Positions 1-10,065 of a stretch of 64,000 nt of DNA are shown one piece after another. Origin of the DNA: Argyresthia goedartella. Lineage: Eukaryota > Arthropoda > Insecta > Lepidoptera > Argyresthiidae. The notes under the pieces are model-generated. The model did no database searches and was not told the origin of the DNA. It worked only from the letters and a program-made list of their open reading frames with translations. Position 1 is the stretch's first letter. Every line of letters starts with the position of its first letter. The DNA lies in NCBI GenBank assembly GCA_949825045.1, contig OX463818.1:30458906-30522905 (forward strand), written 5' to 3'. A program made the translations under genes and the position numbers.

Positions 1-1451
1 GTGACAGACGGACGGATGGCCGGACGGACGGACGGACGCGCGAGTGATCCTATAAGGGTACCTCCTTTTGAGATACGCAACCCTAAAGAAACAAGAAAAC
101 ATAAAAACAGGATATACTGCCTAATTAATTATAATAATCATAATAATATAATAATATACCTTGGACACTATTTACACACATTGATTTAGCCCCAAACTAG
201 GATTCCCTGTATCTTGGGTACTAAGCAACAAAACACATACTTAGATAGATAAACAACCTTGACTGGGGTACAAACATCCGTTCTCATCCAACAAATATTT
301 GCTCCCACCGGGACTCGAACCCGGGATCCTTGACTTCGTAGGCAGGGTCACTGCCGACTCGGCCATTCGGGTCGTCATGGATAACAGAATGTGGGTATCA
401 GCTGAATACTACGTAACCCTTATAAATGACACGTGTCTGACCTTTAACCGACCATTATCAGGACTAATTGATACCAAATACCATCATATTCCCTCAAAAA
501 TTCATTTCCCGTGCGACCGATACCTCCCATTGGGAATATTTGGAACAGTTTACATTATTTGCACTTATCGGAGATATGAGTGAATTGAACGACCCGGACT
601 ATTGTTAAAATTATTTTGTTATTGGAACGTCGAAGGCATACGTAATGTATTGGTTTGTTTCGAGACATTACCATGTTCTATTTGAAAAAGACTACTGATT
701 TATTTGAATGCGCGAAATGATAATTGTTTCAAAATCGATAAAACTGTGCGATAATTTATTTACCCGGAATACAAGTACTTTTATGAGATGTTTAATATTT
801 ATTCTGTATTCAAGGCCGATAAAAGGCGCAACTTCATATTTCACATTTCCGTGCGATTTTGGCCGAGCTATCACCCAATTATTATAGAAAATAAAAACTC
901 TATAGAATAAAAACTCTTTGCCGTCATTAGTAAATTGGCGCTATTTTGAATACTGTAAGTTGTACAAACAGAAAGTTTAGCGTTACATAATAGTAAATCT
1001 ATTGAAAAAGCATTCAAGTGATGAAGTAGATGTGTTAACACCTGAGTTTTAAAAGAGAGGGTGGCTTTTTTTTCGTAGTCATGGTATAATGTATACTATG
1101 CAACTCTTGAATAAAACGGATTTATATCGAGGACCATGAATCACTCGCGTCGCTCAGGATTCTAACACTTGAATCACTCGCTTTAAATCCGTCCTTTATT
1201 CACTAGTTGCATAATATACAATTTCATCCCAAATTAACTAAATATTCACCAAAATTGTTTACCCTATTTCATACTAAATTCCATGGTGTCGCCTCGCTCC
1301 GCTAGGCTTTCCTTCGGCTCCAGGTTGTATTATAAACTTGTGACCTAACAAACCTAACTTTAGTATTCGGACAGAAAGTGACCTATAAAATCCCATACGG
1401 TTCTGCGAAACTACCTGGTGGTAGTAAATTTGGTGACATTTAACATATTTG
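1..1451 (+). repeat. Long interspersed repeat R, copy 1, left part
   Basis: This stretch is highly similar, base for base, to 19826-21261 in the same orientation, so the window opens inside a dispersed repeat about 1.6 kb or longer. It opens with a CGGA-rich array next to a conserved end (GGTACCTCCTTTTGAGATAC) and contains SINE copy A1. The homology stops at base 1451 and resumes at 3657, with a foreign element between. Shorter pieces of the same family lie at 27685-27815 (plus) and 47085-47230 (minus), so this is a mobile or dispersed family rather than only a local duplication. No credible protein is encoded. Confidence 0.85.
126..378 (-). mobile_element. tRNA-derived SINE, family A (copy A1)
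   Basis: Read on the minus strand it starts with a tRNA-like head at 378-301, with an A-box-like TGGCCGAGTCGG and a B box GGTTCGAGTCC. A body and an ATT-rich tail follow. The body carries the hairpin described in the findings (plus-strand 191-218). The equivalent SINE sits at the same place in the second R copy, so it inserted before the two R copies separated. The head cannot fold as a clean tRNA, so this is a SINE and not a tRNA gene. Confidence 0.85.
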
Positions 1452-2284
1452 CCCTGAAAAAAATTAATAACAAAACTTTTTCGGTTATCGCCTTTTTAAC
1501 CATACTTCAGTTAGTCGTCAATAAACTTAATTTGAAATAATTAAAGTGGTTTATTTACGAAGCACAAAACTGGTTTGGTTTTTTTCAGTTCGGTTGTTTA
1601 ATAGCTAAGATTTAGTCATGTATAACCTTAGAGAAGTAAGCAAATTGGATTGGTAACTTGCAACAATACATGTTTACTTAGTGTATACTGATTCTTAGAC
1701 TATTCGTTACTAAAGGCTTGCTGAACTATCAAACAATTATTATTGTTAAACACTAAACAAATATCTTGTTACTATTATCTCAATTAAGTTTGTTATTTTT
1801 TACACACAAAACTGCAATTCAACAAAACTTATGTAATTAACAACAAACTAATATGTTGAACTAAACATAGCGTTATCCACTGTTAGCCGTATTTTGATTG
1901 TTTACAACCAAACACTTTAGTTTACGGCATGACGAACTACCAACAGTCCTCGCGCGAGTTGAATGGAGTCTTGTCAAACAAAATCCGACCGTGCGGCACA
2001 GTGACAAGAGCAACTCTTTATTAATCTGTGCAAGAGCGAAAAATTTCAAAAACTGCATTTTGCTACGATCGACGCGACACGACGCGACACGCCATGTCAA
2101 ACACGTTGATTTTCTATTCATTTTGCTGCTTGCGCTTGCGCCTCTCGGGACAATCGTGTGAAGACGGGTCTCCGTTTTTCATAAAACCACAAAGTAGAAT
2201 AGTTCTGTGCTTGTCGTCTCTCTCATCAGCATAATCAGAAGAAGAATCTTTATTTCAGTCAGAGGCCTACTTAAAAATGAGTGA

Positions 2285-2357
2285 GAGAACCATGCAGATG
2301 CTCTCGAAGATTATCTGCAGCAGTGGGGCCTGGAAGTGTATTTTACTCAATTCAAAG
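2285..2357 (+). other. Exon-like stretch with a consensus splice donor, possible SAM-like fragment
   Basis: An open frame of 24 codons reads ENHADALEDYLQQWGLEVYF and four more residues, and ends exactly at a consensus GTAAGT donor. The pattern of a short acidic start, a WGL and an aromatic-F end resembles the first helices of SAM-like domains found at the start of several transposon-derived insect proteins. A stop codon lies directly upstream in frame and no acceptor fits this frame well. It may be a remnant of a gene captured by the surrounding element. Family assignment is inference only. Confidence 0.25.
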
Positions 2358-2968
2358 GTAAGTATTTACCTAATCATTTCCTTTCATTATCTTGTGGTAA
2401 GCTAAAGCTATGCCAATCTGGGGGTAAAAAGGCATAACGTGCCTGCCGCGCCAGCATGGTGCCAACGCGCCAAAAGTTAGTACCTCGGCACCCAAACCTA
2501 CAAATAAGGCTAGCTTGCATCTGTGTCTAGGTAGGTTAGGTTTAACCTACCTACCGGGGGAGGAAAGTATGGCTATAGAAATAGAAGTATATTTAACAAT
2601 CAACAGTAATTGAATAGGTACCTCTATTTCCTTACCACTACGTCGTTACCTAACCGAAATAGATTGATACGCCCTAATCACATGGTTTTCTCAGTTTCAG
2701 ACATATGAAGATCAGTCGACTGAGCCGAATAGATCACAAGCCTCACAGGGTACTTACTAATAATTCTACAACGTACGAGTATGGCCTACAGTCACTGGAG
2801 GACACTGGGACACTGGGAAAAAGATTCCCGTTGTTTTGAGATTTTGATTTATGTGATAATGGTTCTTACATTGTAAAATTTCTGAAGTCAATACAATACA
2901 ACAATTACATTTGTAAAACAATTGCTTTTATTTATCTGTTTTATATAGGTAGTACAAAAAAAAATAGT

Positions 2969-3276
2969 GTGTTTTAGCTGTAGTTTTTTGTTTATATGGT
3001 ATTTAGTACTTCTGTAGTGTGTAACCTAATTTATATTAGCTATCTGAGAATTTTAGCATGGCAATAAGCGGTAATTCCCATTCGTTAATATTTCAAGAAT
3101 CACCGATTAGATTGATTTGAAAATAATGTCAATCTAATCGGTGATTCTTGAAATATTAACAAAAGAGAAATTACCGCTTATTGCCATGCTAAAACGCTCA
3201 GATAGCTAAAATAAATTAGGCTACACACTAAAGAAGTACTAAATATTATATAAACAAACTACTACAGCTAAAACAA
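2969..3276. repeat. Foldback hairpin, arms about 148 bp
   Basis: The left arm (about 2969-3117) and right arm (about 3131-3276) are inverted copies with scattered mismatches, separated by a loop of about 13 bases. The inner arms around AATCTAATCGGTGATTCTTG are perfect. The outer ends read GTTTTAGCTGTAG and, inverted, CTACAGCTAAAAC. This is the form of a foldback MITE. It lies inside the 1452-3656 insertion, as part of it or as a later insertion. Confidence 0.85.
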
Positions 3277-3656
3277 GCAAAGTTTTGTTACTAACAGTCA
3301 AACTGTTTTGTAAAAATTAACAAAACAAGTTATCTACATTAACTAATATGTCAGGTTATAGTAACAAAACAACAGCTAAAACAACTCATTAGTTTAGTTA
3401 ATAACAGTCAAACTGTTTTGTAAAAAATGGCTGAAGTAAACAAACAATTGGCTTCCTAACTGCATGTAAGTAGGCCTGCCTTTAAGTAAGCACCTTGGTA
3501 TGACATAAACAAAATAGTGTTAACATTAATTACAAAACAGTTTCGTTAAAAAATAACCAAACTAGATTTGGTTACGTATTGCTATAGTTTTGTGGTCACT
3601 TTTTCTATGTTATACGTAGACGAAAGTTTAGCTACGAATAACAAGGGTTTTTTTTC

Positions 3657-3792
3657 GGGAGTCAAAACTTGTATTGGTAAATAATATATTTGTTGCCATA
3701 AACAAACAATTAATTAAAATGAAACACAACCCCATAACCCCTTAAGTACTCTCTGTCCTTTAGCACTTCCCATTGCATCATTCTGTGACACA
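3657..3792 (+). repeat. Long interspersed repeat R, copy 1, right part
   Basis: Matches 21266-21401, the part of the second copy directly downstream of the insertion point. Similarity ends at CATTCTGTGACACA in both copies, which marks the right end of the R repeat. Confidence 0.8.
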
Positions 3793-3972
3793 TTCTCCCG
3801 AACTCATTATTTCTTCGTAGTAAATTTTCCGTTCGCCTTTTTCCCTGATCGGTAAAATCCACATTGACCATATATATTGATTTTATTGAAAAACCTTATT
3901 TTTGACAACCTGTCTTGGTCTCCACATGTCAGCTAGGGCAGGTGATGGGTTTTTGCGTCTTTTCAGTACTTC

Positions 3973-4430
3973 TTGCCGCGGCAGACCAAAATCACCCTTG
4001 CTCAGTCCCTTCTCCTGCCGCCCATCGACTACGCCGATGTCTATTGGACGAGCGCTAACGAAGATCTACTGAACAAATTCGAACGACTTCAGAATCTTGG
4101 GATTCGGTTTATCTTCGGGTTGCGCAAATTCGACCATTCTAAATATCGCAAAGACTTGGGGTGACTTCCAATTCGTCGTCGCCGAGACACTCATATTCTC
4201 TTTTACCTTTTCAATTGATACCTAATTGGAATTTATTTTGACATTTCATAATTTGACATTTTATTTTATTTTAGTTTTATTAATTTTCTTGCCATTGTAA
4301 TAATGGACTTGTAATTTGTTGATAAATTTTACCTGTGATTTGATATTTTAATGTACTTACCTGCTGTTATTATGGACCTTGAAGTCTGAAATAAAGACAT
4401 TGAATTGAATTGAAATTGAATATATTGAAA
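3973..4430 (+). pseudogene. LINE 3' end: RT C-terminal fragment plus tail
   Basis: An open frame of 63 codons (3973-4164) includes LLLPPIDYADVYWTSANEDL, the pattern of the region after the RT domain in Jockey-group LINEs, where a short aromatic motif is followed by a line of Leu and Arg residues (LQNLGIRFIFGLRK). The frame stops at 4164. A 3' UTR ends with a degenerate GAATT repeat tail near 4405-4430. The 5' truncation and the repeat tail are typical of LINE insertions. It encodes no working enzyme. Confidence 0.7.
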
Positions 4431-4439
4431 AATCCGCGC

Positions 4440-4952
4440 TATCCCAGCTACTTTCGAGACCGCTTTGAGTATCTATTTTCAGGAGATCGGCACCGGAGAT
4501 CCCACACGGCTCACTCTTAGCCACTCCAAGGCAAAGCACCTCGGCATATGAGCACTCATTCAGGTTGCAGGCGGTCCGACTGTGAAACGCACTACCTTGC
4601 ACTATAAGAGACAGTCCTACTCTTGTGTCTTTCAAAAACCGGGTTAAAGAGCACTTCCTCTGTCTTTCGTGAGAGTTATAGTATGTATATCATTATAATA
4701 TATAAACTATATTTGCAGATATATGTATGTATTGTATTTAGTAGACTGGTATATCGGTATTTTATTTTCGTATAGATTATATATTAGATATTGTGCTCTG
4801 CCTACCCTTTCATAATACATTTCCCTTTCATGCCTTGGTTTGCTGGAAGAAATCTCTTTTTAGAGATAAGCTCGCCTTTTTACATATGATTTCTTAGGAG
4901 AACCTTTTAAATTTAATATGTTTGTGTGCAATAAAGAATTATGAATTATGAA
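4440..4952 (+). pseudogene. LINE 3' end, second family
   Basis: The sequence around 4555-4670 encodes the closing part of a LINE ORF2, with the typical RLWN-like motif (here altered: a CTGTGAAACGC stretch replaces the Trp-Asn codons) followed by IRDSPTL and a stop. The 3' UTR has the block GGAAGAAATCTCTTTTTAGA and ends in an ATTATGA repeat at about 4926-4952. The same family recurs at 41195-41650 (plus) and 6455-6590 (minus, UTR only), which confirms the element boundaries. Confidence 0.75.
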
Positions 4953-5446
4953 TATTTTTTTTTCGTTGTTTAATATTTCGTTGTTAATAGTTTTACGGGA
5001 TATTTTCCGTTCACATTTTTCCTCGATCGGCAAATTCCACATGTATCATAATTTATTTTTCGTTGGTTTTTCCATTCGCGTTTTTTCTTAAACCTAGTTT
5101 ACACATTTCATATACTTTTCACTTTGCTTTATCTCGTGATAACTATTTATTATAGTAGATAACGTTGTTGTTTGCTATGTGACGTAATATTAATGAAAAA
5201 TGTTGGTAAGTGTACAGTGAATCATGCTACTTGTGTTATTGCTTGACTAGACGCAACAAGTGGTTAGGTTCGCTAGACTTGTTTTAGAGTCGAGAGTATT
5301 CGAGTGTTTGCAGTTCTGTAGCGAGATAGGGTTTTCATATTATTATGCTGTAAATAATTCTTAAATTGAGTTTCATAATGACTTTTCGTAAGTCTGTTAA
5401 ATTTCACCAACGTTGTCTAGTTATAATTTAATATTGAATATGAAAA

Positions 5447-5620
5447 ATGGATTCAAATACATTCATTTATGCCAATACTAATTTTAAGATCATCGGAAGC
5501 AGCCACGGTGGGCGACTGTTGGTAAGAGCCGGTCGCCGCCATTACTTCCACCGGGCTAACAAGGATTCGACAGTTTGGCGATGTACACAGCATATTCTTA
5601 CAGATACTTATAACAATTAA
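5447..5620 (+). pseudogene. FLYWCH-type zinc-finger fragment
   Basis: A 57-codon frame starts at ATG 5447 and stops at 5620. Its middle reads NFKIIGSSHGGRLLVRAG and then a Tyr-Phe pair and VWRCTQ, which follows the FLYWCH order: an aromatic start, a Gly-Gly turn, Leu-Val, aromatic, then Trp-X-Cys. FLYWCH modules bind DNA through a C2H2-type zinc site and are common as alternative last exons of mod(mdg4)-like genes in insects. The second Cys and the His-X-His end are missing, because the frame stops shortly after WRC, so this is a truncated copy or an incomplete exon. No splice site clearly fits. Function is not claimed. Confidence 0.5.
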
Positions 5621-5838
5621 TTCCGATGAAACAATAATTTTAAAATACAAGCAAGCATCACTCGTGTACATGCGATTACGAGAGCATCGATGTCGAAGGA
5701 AAAAGTCCTATCCCGAGTGTGTAAATATGCTGCATTGAAAAAGAGAGGCTTGAAAAGGTTGAGAGTTGATTGTAAAGGCTGAGATCGAAGCCGAGTCGAC
5801 CAGCACTGGATGCGGTTTTTTTTTCTGGTATATCCCAG

Positions 5839-6410
5839 ATGGAATCATATGCTGCTGTGTCCCGCCGTGCCCGCCACCGCCGCCCGCACCCCGCACCGCC
5901 CGCCGCCGAACAACAGAAGCTGCAGGCTGCGCCGCGCGCGCCGACGGTCAAGCCCGCCCGTAGCCCGCCGAACGCGACCGTCGATGGAGAAGGCTTTATC
6001 CTTGTCCAAAACAGGAAGCGCCGCTCCAGACGCACCCGCAATCAGCGTGGCACAGCCCCCGCCGGTGAATGCAGCCTGAAGGCTGCCGCATTTCCAGGAT
6101 GGACAAGAAAATGATCTGCGAGGACGTTGAACGTCACATCCTGGAAAAGCTGAAGTAGACTCCACCGGCTGGTCTCAAGGAGGCGAAGGTACAGATAGCG
6201 GTTTTGGAGTCAAAAAGACCCAAGAAGTTCCTGTCCTTCAAACTGGGGGTGCCGGCTGACCTCAAGACGATGTTCCTGGCCAAAGATTACTGGCCGGAGG
6301 GAATCGTTTACCGACGCTACAGGGAAGCGAGAACGAAGATTAAGATCCCTAGCTAGGTTAGATAATATGTTGTGTGTGTTTTTATAATAAATTATAAAAA
6401 TATAATAAAT
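5839..6410 (+). pseudogene. Decayed LINE ORF1 (gag-like) copy
   Basis: A GC-rich island in AT-rich surroundings. The first frame (5839-6114) encodes an Arg/Pro-rich segment with DGEGFILVQNRKRRSRR. A second frame (6099-6356) reads through one TAG at about 6156 and contains FKLGVPADLKTMFLAKDYWP, then EGIVYRRY and a stop. The block of a short beta strand, a Val-Pro pair and a WPEG turn is the usual C-terminus of insect non-LTR ORF1-like proteins. An A/T-rich stretch with AATAAA follows. At least one frameshift and one stop are present, so the copy is dead. Assignment to a particular LINE clade is not possible. Confidence 0.6.
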
Positions 6411-6454
6411 TTAATGGGGACCCCATTTAATTTATGACATAGCATGGAGTTCAT

Positions 6455-6590
6455 TAGTTCAATATACTTTATTGTACAAAGCATTGAATACAAAACAAAT
6501 AAAAAGTAAAAAACATGTACAAAGGCGAGCTTATCTCTAGTGAGATATTTCTTCCAGCAAACCTACAATGGGGAGGTGATAATAAACTAC
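6455..6590 (-). mobile_element. LINE 3' UTR fragment, same family as 4440-4952
   Basis: The minus strand contains GCTGGAAGAAATATC, then AGATAAGCTCGCC and an AATAAA-containing end, matching the 3' UTR at 4850-4930 and at 41565-41640. Only the last 135 bp or so are present, a strongly 5'-truncated insertion. Confidence 0.65.
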
Positions 6591-6679
6591 AGGTAGAACT
6601 ATCTGCAAACAATAAATATGTAAATAAAAATAATAAATTACTAACCAATATATACATGATACTAAAAATAATACACATT

Positions 6680-6815
6680 CTGTGAAAATTTCAACTCTCC
6701 ACCTATGACGGTTCATAAGACACATCCTGCTGACGGATAGACAGTCAGATGGACAGCGGAGATTTGTAATAGGGTCCCGTTTGGCACCCTTCGGGTACGG
6801 AGCCCTGGAGAATAC
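6680..6815 (-). repeat. CCGT-array repeat, partial copy
   Basis: Reversed, it reads through the conserved start GGGTGCCAAACGGGACCCTA, a short CCGTC-like array and the GAAATTTTCACAG block of the dispersed repeat described at 51147-51828. Internal changes are many and the array is nearly lost, so this is an old copy. Confidence 0.75.
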
Positions 6816-6819
6816 CAAT

Positions 6820-7840
6820 AAACTAAACGTACACAAAAACAATGAAATAAACGTACACACAATTTTTCCCGAAACTTAAATGATATTAATTGGCTTTTGG
6901 GTCAATCAACTTTTAAACCAACAATTGTAAAATGGGTCGACAGATTTTTTCGTAATAAATTATGATATGTTTTTTACGTTTTGTCAATACGTTCCTGCCC
7001 GAAAACTATTAAATTTACAAATCCTTGAAGGGGCGCGTTGTTAATAAATTAATAATTCCGGAGTTTAAAAGATAAAGCCAGATGCCAATATATTTGTCTA
7101 CTGAGTTACCATTACTACCTATCGAATAAAACAGCACTAAAAAGGGTTTTCATAATAATTTATTTAGGCAAAGTATTAGAAAAAAAATTACAACTATATT
7201 CTCCCCATTCGGTCAATAAGGTGAGATTCATTTACGTAAGAAATATTGAAATTATTGTCACTGGCGTTACCATGAGCGTTTAAAAGTAAATTTTTTTCGT
7301 TTCTTCAAAAATAAACAAATTTTAACGGAATTCGACCATCATCATTGGTATATCAAGAATTTTCTACTATTTTTTATGTCCTTTATTAAACTATAAATCT
7401 ATTTTTGATATGATAAACTGCCAAAATGATCTCAGAAAAAAATGGGCAAAAGTAACTCCAGAGACTACTTTGGTAACTCTAGATACAATAAAACTGCCAC
7501 GTGCTAACTTCAGTCGCACTACAAGGCTTACGTCCACATTGTACTAATCCGCCACGTCTCGTCGCCACTCCATACGAATATATTTTGTAAACAAATAAGA
7601 TAATAAGTAAAAGTATCTTATTTCCTACGAATTTCTGCCCTTCTGTGTACCTATATAGGAACATAGAAGAGCATAAATCTGTAGAACCCTGTATTAACAA
7701 AAAAATCATCATCACAATCATCGTTAGCCTGTCAGGGAACTCTGTTGAGTTAACTCTGGAATGTGGTGGATATTTTATTGCACATGGTTCTTTCGTTTGG
7801 CCTTTCATTTCTATGACAAATAGTGGAGTGTTCATAGCGC
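6820..7840. other. No recognised feature
   Basis: AT-rich sequence with no convincing reading frame, RNA or repeat boundary. Overlapping open frames on both strands at 7479-7989 have no recognisable motif and look like chance frames. Confidence 0.5.
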
Positions 7841-8540
7841 TTAACTCAGCCCTTGGTGTCGTATATTTTTTTATGTATCATATGGCTCGGCCGACGGCCT
7901 CATTCATTTGCACCTCTATTAGTTGTGGTACGTTTTGCTTTAGCTTGGATCAGCCTTTAGCCTCGCACATTTTTCGCATTTGGTACTAATATGGCTCGGC
8001 CATCGGCTTTGCACTATAGTGTTTGTGAAGTTTGCGAAGGTTTTGTTACAATTTGCTCAGCCTTTGTCCTCTCATTCTTCTGTAAAATTGTGTCGTAGTC
8101 AAGACACTTGACTCACCTCTTGATGTCGTATTATTGTTAAATAAAGTATGATTTGTATGAATTTTTAGCACATGGCTCGACCTAACGCATCACGCCGTTG
8201 TTATATGTGATACGTTTTCTTTTATTTATACTCGGACTTCAGCCTTGCATTCTTTTTAGGTATATTGATGTTTTATTTCTCATACATGGCTTTGCCTTCA
8301 GCATCGCATTGTTCTATTATATAGCAGGTTTTTGTAATGCTTGGCTTGGCCTTTGGCTTTGCATTATCTAAAAAATTCTGGCCTGTGTGTGACATTTGAC
8401 TCTTCTCTTAGTGTCGTACTCTTGATAGATGAACATAAGTATTATGATTTTTGAACACACGGCTCGGCCTACGGCCTCGCTTCTTTGTTATTTGTTATAT
8501 GTTTTCGTTTTGCTTAACTGGCGGGTCGCATAGCGGAAAA
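7841..8540. repeat. Decayed higher-order tandem repeat, unit about 275 bp
   Basis: A block ending in a GTGTCGTA/ATGTCGTA motif recurs at about 7841, 8109 and 8396, a period of roughly 270-290 bp. Within each unit a short motif close to GGCTCGGCCNACGGCCTCGC recurs up to four times (near 7882, 7992, 8053, 8173, 8227, 8286, 8342, 8461). So there are about 2.5 units, each built from four diverged sub-repeats. No coding function is seen. Confidence 0.7.
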
Positions 8541-9640
8541 AAACAAGTAAAAAAAAGGCTTTTTAAAACACACGATAGAGACATGTCTTTAGAGTTACCG
8601 CAATTTGTCTATGAAGTTACCGCAAAAGTAACTCAGTATACGAGTAACTTAGACAATTCAAGGCATTTAATTCAAAGAAAAATCAGCTGCAATTTTTTTG
8701 CGTAAGCATTTCACTGACCGTTAAGAACATCTTAACCTCACTAAAATTGAACAATAAATAAGAAAAAAAAAATTGCTTGCCGGTGAAAATTTTGTCACTC
8801 AGCAGACGATAAATAAAGGTACGCGATCGCCGCGGCTGCCTGTGGTTAATTTACAAGCCAATCATGCTCCGTAAAGGCCCAAAATTGACACGGGCAGGAA
8901 GAAAAGGTGATAAGTTTTCGGGTGGCCAAGCGCCCGAACTTCAAGTTGTACTTTTTGAACAAATAATCGACAATCACTCCACAGACATCAGTCAATATAA
9001 ACAGTTTGAGACAGTTGGAAAACAATTTTAAGAAAAATAACTAGTGTGATTTTAAAGATCTAAGTAGCTGTAAATCAAGAAATAAGGACAAAACAATGAA
9101 ATGACTTAATTAGTTTTACAGGCTTAGAGCCTAAATTTTCGAAAAGGTTCTATGCTGCGCTAGATATGCACTAAAGGACACTGCTTTTTGTATGGAGCAA
9201 GTACTTTGTAGAAAAATTGTCAACTGAGTTACCGAGGAATCCTAATATAATTGCCTAATCATCTGAAAACTAAAGATATAATTATAGTGTTGTTTGCTCT
9301 AGTATGCATACATTACGTAAATATTTTGTGTGAAATGTAGATTTTTTGGTAATTTTATTTTTTTACCCCGAGGGACACTAAAATGTCGGTTCAAAGTTGA
9401 TTGACCCTTTTACGTGTCACTGAGATGTTGTAACGCCGCGTCCACACTGGACAGTACAGTTGCAAGCGATTTTCACATATCTGTCAATGTATGTGTTGTA
9501 CACTATTGGCATAGTGACGCTTTGTTCTGCAGCTAATAATGGGATACACGTTTTTTTTTCTGTATTGTTTTCGTTTTCAGTGGAGTAAAGATTATACCTA
9601 AACCTATACCTATACCTAGAGTATTTATGAATGCAAGTAC
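8541..9640. other. No recognised feature
   Basis: Unassigned sequence. The phrase AGTTAC, sometimes as AGTTACCG, recurs loosely between about 7100 and 9240, but without a regular period. No gene is supported. Confidence 0.45.
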
Positions 9641-9784
9641 TTCTTGAATCCCGTTCACAGTAATAATTCACAATATTTTTTTTTTGCAAGAAACTTCTGT
9701 GTTAATGGAACTGTTTTGAGAACTGTTTTATTTTGCTCGTTAGTTAGTCTTATAAAATTAGGTAATTGGAAAAGGGAAATATTA

Positions 9785-9860
9785 AACTGCACATCAAAAA
9801 TACTGATTTGCACAGCAAATATCAGGCGAAAATGCTGCGGTAGCTTAGGTGAAGGGTAAA
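9785..9860. repeat. One end of a short MITE family (see 57380-57600)
   Basis: Contains the conserved end CTGCACATCAAAAATACTGA followed by a CAGCAAATATCAGG block, matching inverted ends at 57380-57600 and 31030-31105. The other end is not found nearby, so this is a fragment. Confidence 0.6.
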
Positions 9861-10007
9861 GGGGGTGAGCGAAGCGATTAAATACTAGCCATTGAGAAAT
9901 ATTTAATGATTTGGTGTGAGTATTACGACACTGAAAATATTGCCTAATCATGACGAATATCTACGTATATGATTTTCCTATCAACCTTTGATAAGAAAAT
10001 TAGAAAG

Positions 10008-10045
10008 TATTTAAGTAAAACAATCACAGATAAGTAATCACTCGT
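10008..10045 (+). promoter_or_regulatory. Putative core promoter of the kinase gene
   Basis: A TATA-like TATTTAAG lies at 10008-10015, and an arthropod-initiator-like TCACTC has its A at 10040, about 32 bases downstream, which is the normal spacing. This would give a 5' UTR of only 26 bases before the ATG at 10066. This is a match by pattern and spacing, with no transcript evidence. Confidence 0.45.
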
Positions 10046-10065
10046 CCGCGTTACTGTTAACCAAA

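Larger units (their letters stand above)
1452..3656. mobile_element. 2.2-kb insertion inside repeat R, likely DNA transposon or foldback element
   Basis: The boundaries come from the uninterrupted R copy at 21256-21275, where the flanks join directly. The ends are weakly inverted: the left begins CCCTGAAAAAAA and the right, reversed, begins CCCGAAAAAAAA. Subterminal sequences rich in AACAAAAC and TTTGGTT also look inverted between the two sides. Inside are a 300-bp foldback (2969-3276), two direct copies of an AACAGTCAAACTGTTTTG block near 3290 and 3401, and one exon-like stretch (2285-2357). No transposase is visible, so it is probably non-autonomous. Family unassigned. Confidence 0.7.

Noticed and set aside
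301..378. Possible tRNA gene (B box GGTTCGAGTCC on the minus strand)
   Set aside because: Acceptor and anticodon arms do not pair well, there are at least four more copies in the window, and a common body and tail follow. It is the head of SINE family A.
1873..2234. Overlapping open frames on both strands as a gene
   Set aside because: Frames of 68 to 87 codons with no domain. They overlap each other and lie in a transposon-like insertion.
5766..6165. Five overlapping frames in a GC-rich island as several genes
   Set aside because: Only one frame gives the ORF1-like product. The others are shadow frames caused by high G+C.
7479..7989. 118- and 114-codon frames on opposite strands
   Set aside because: They are antisense to each other, have no motif or splice context, and run into the tandem repeat.
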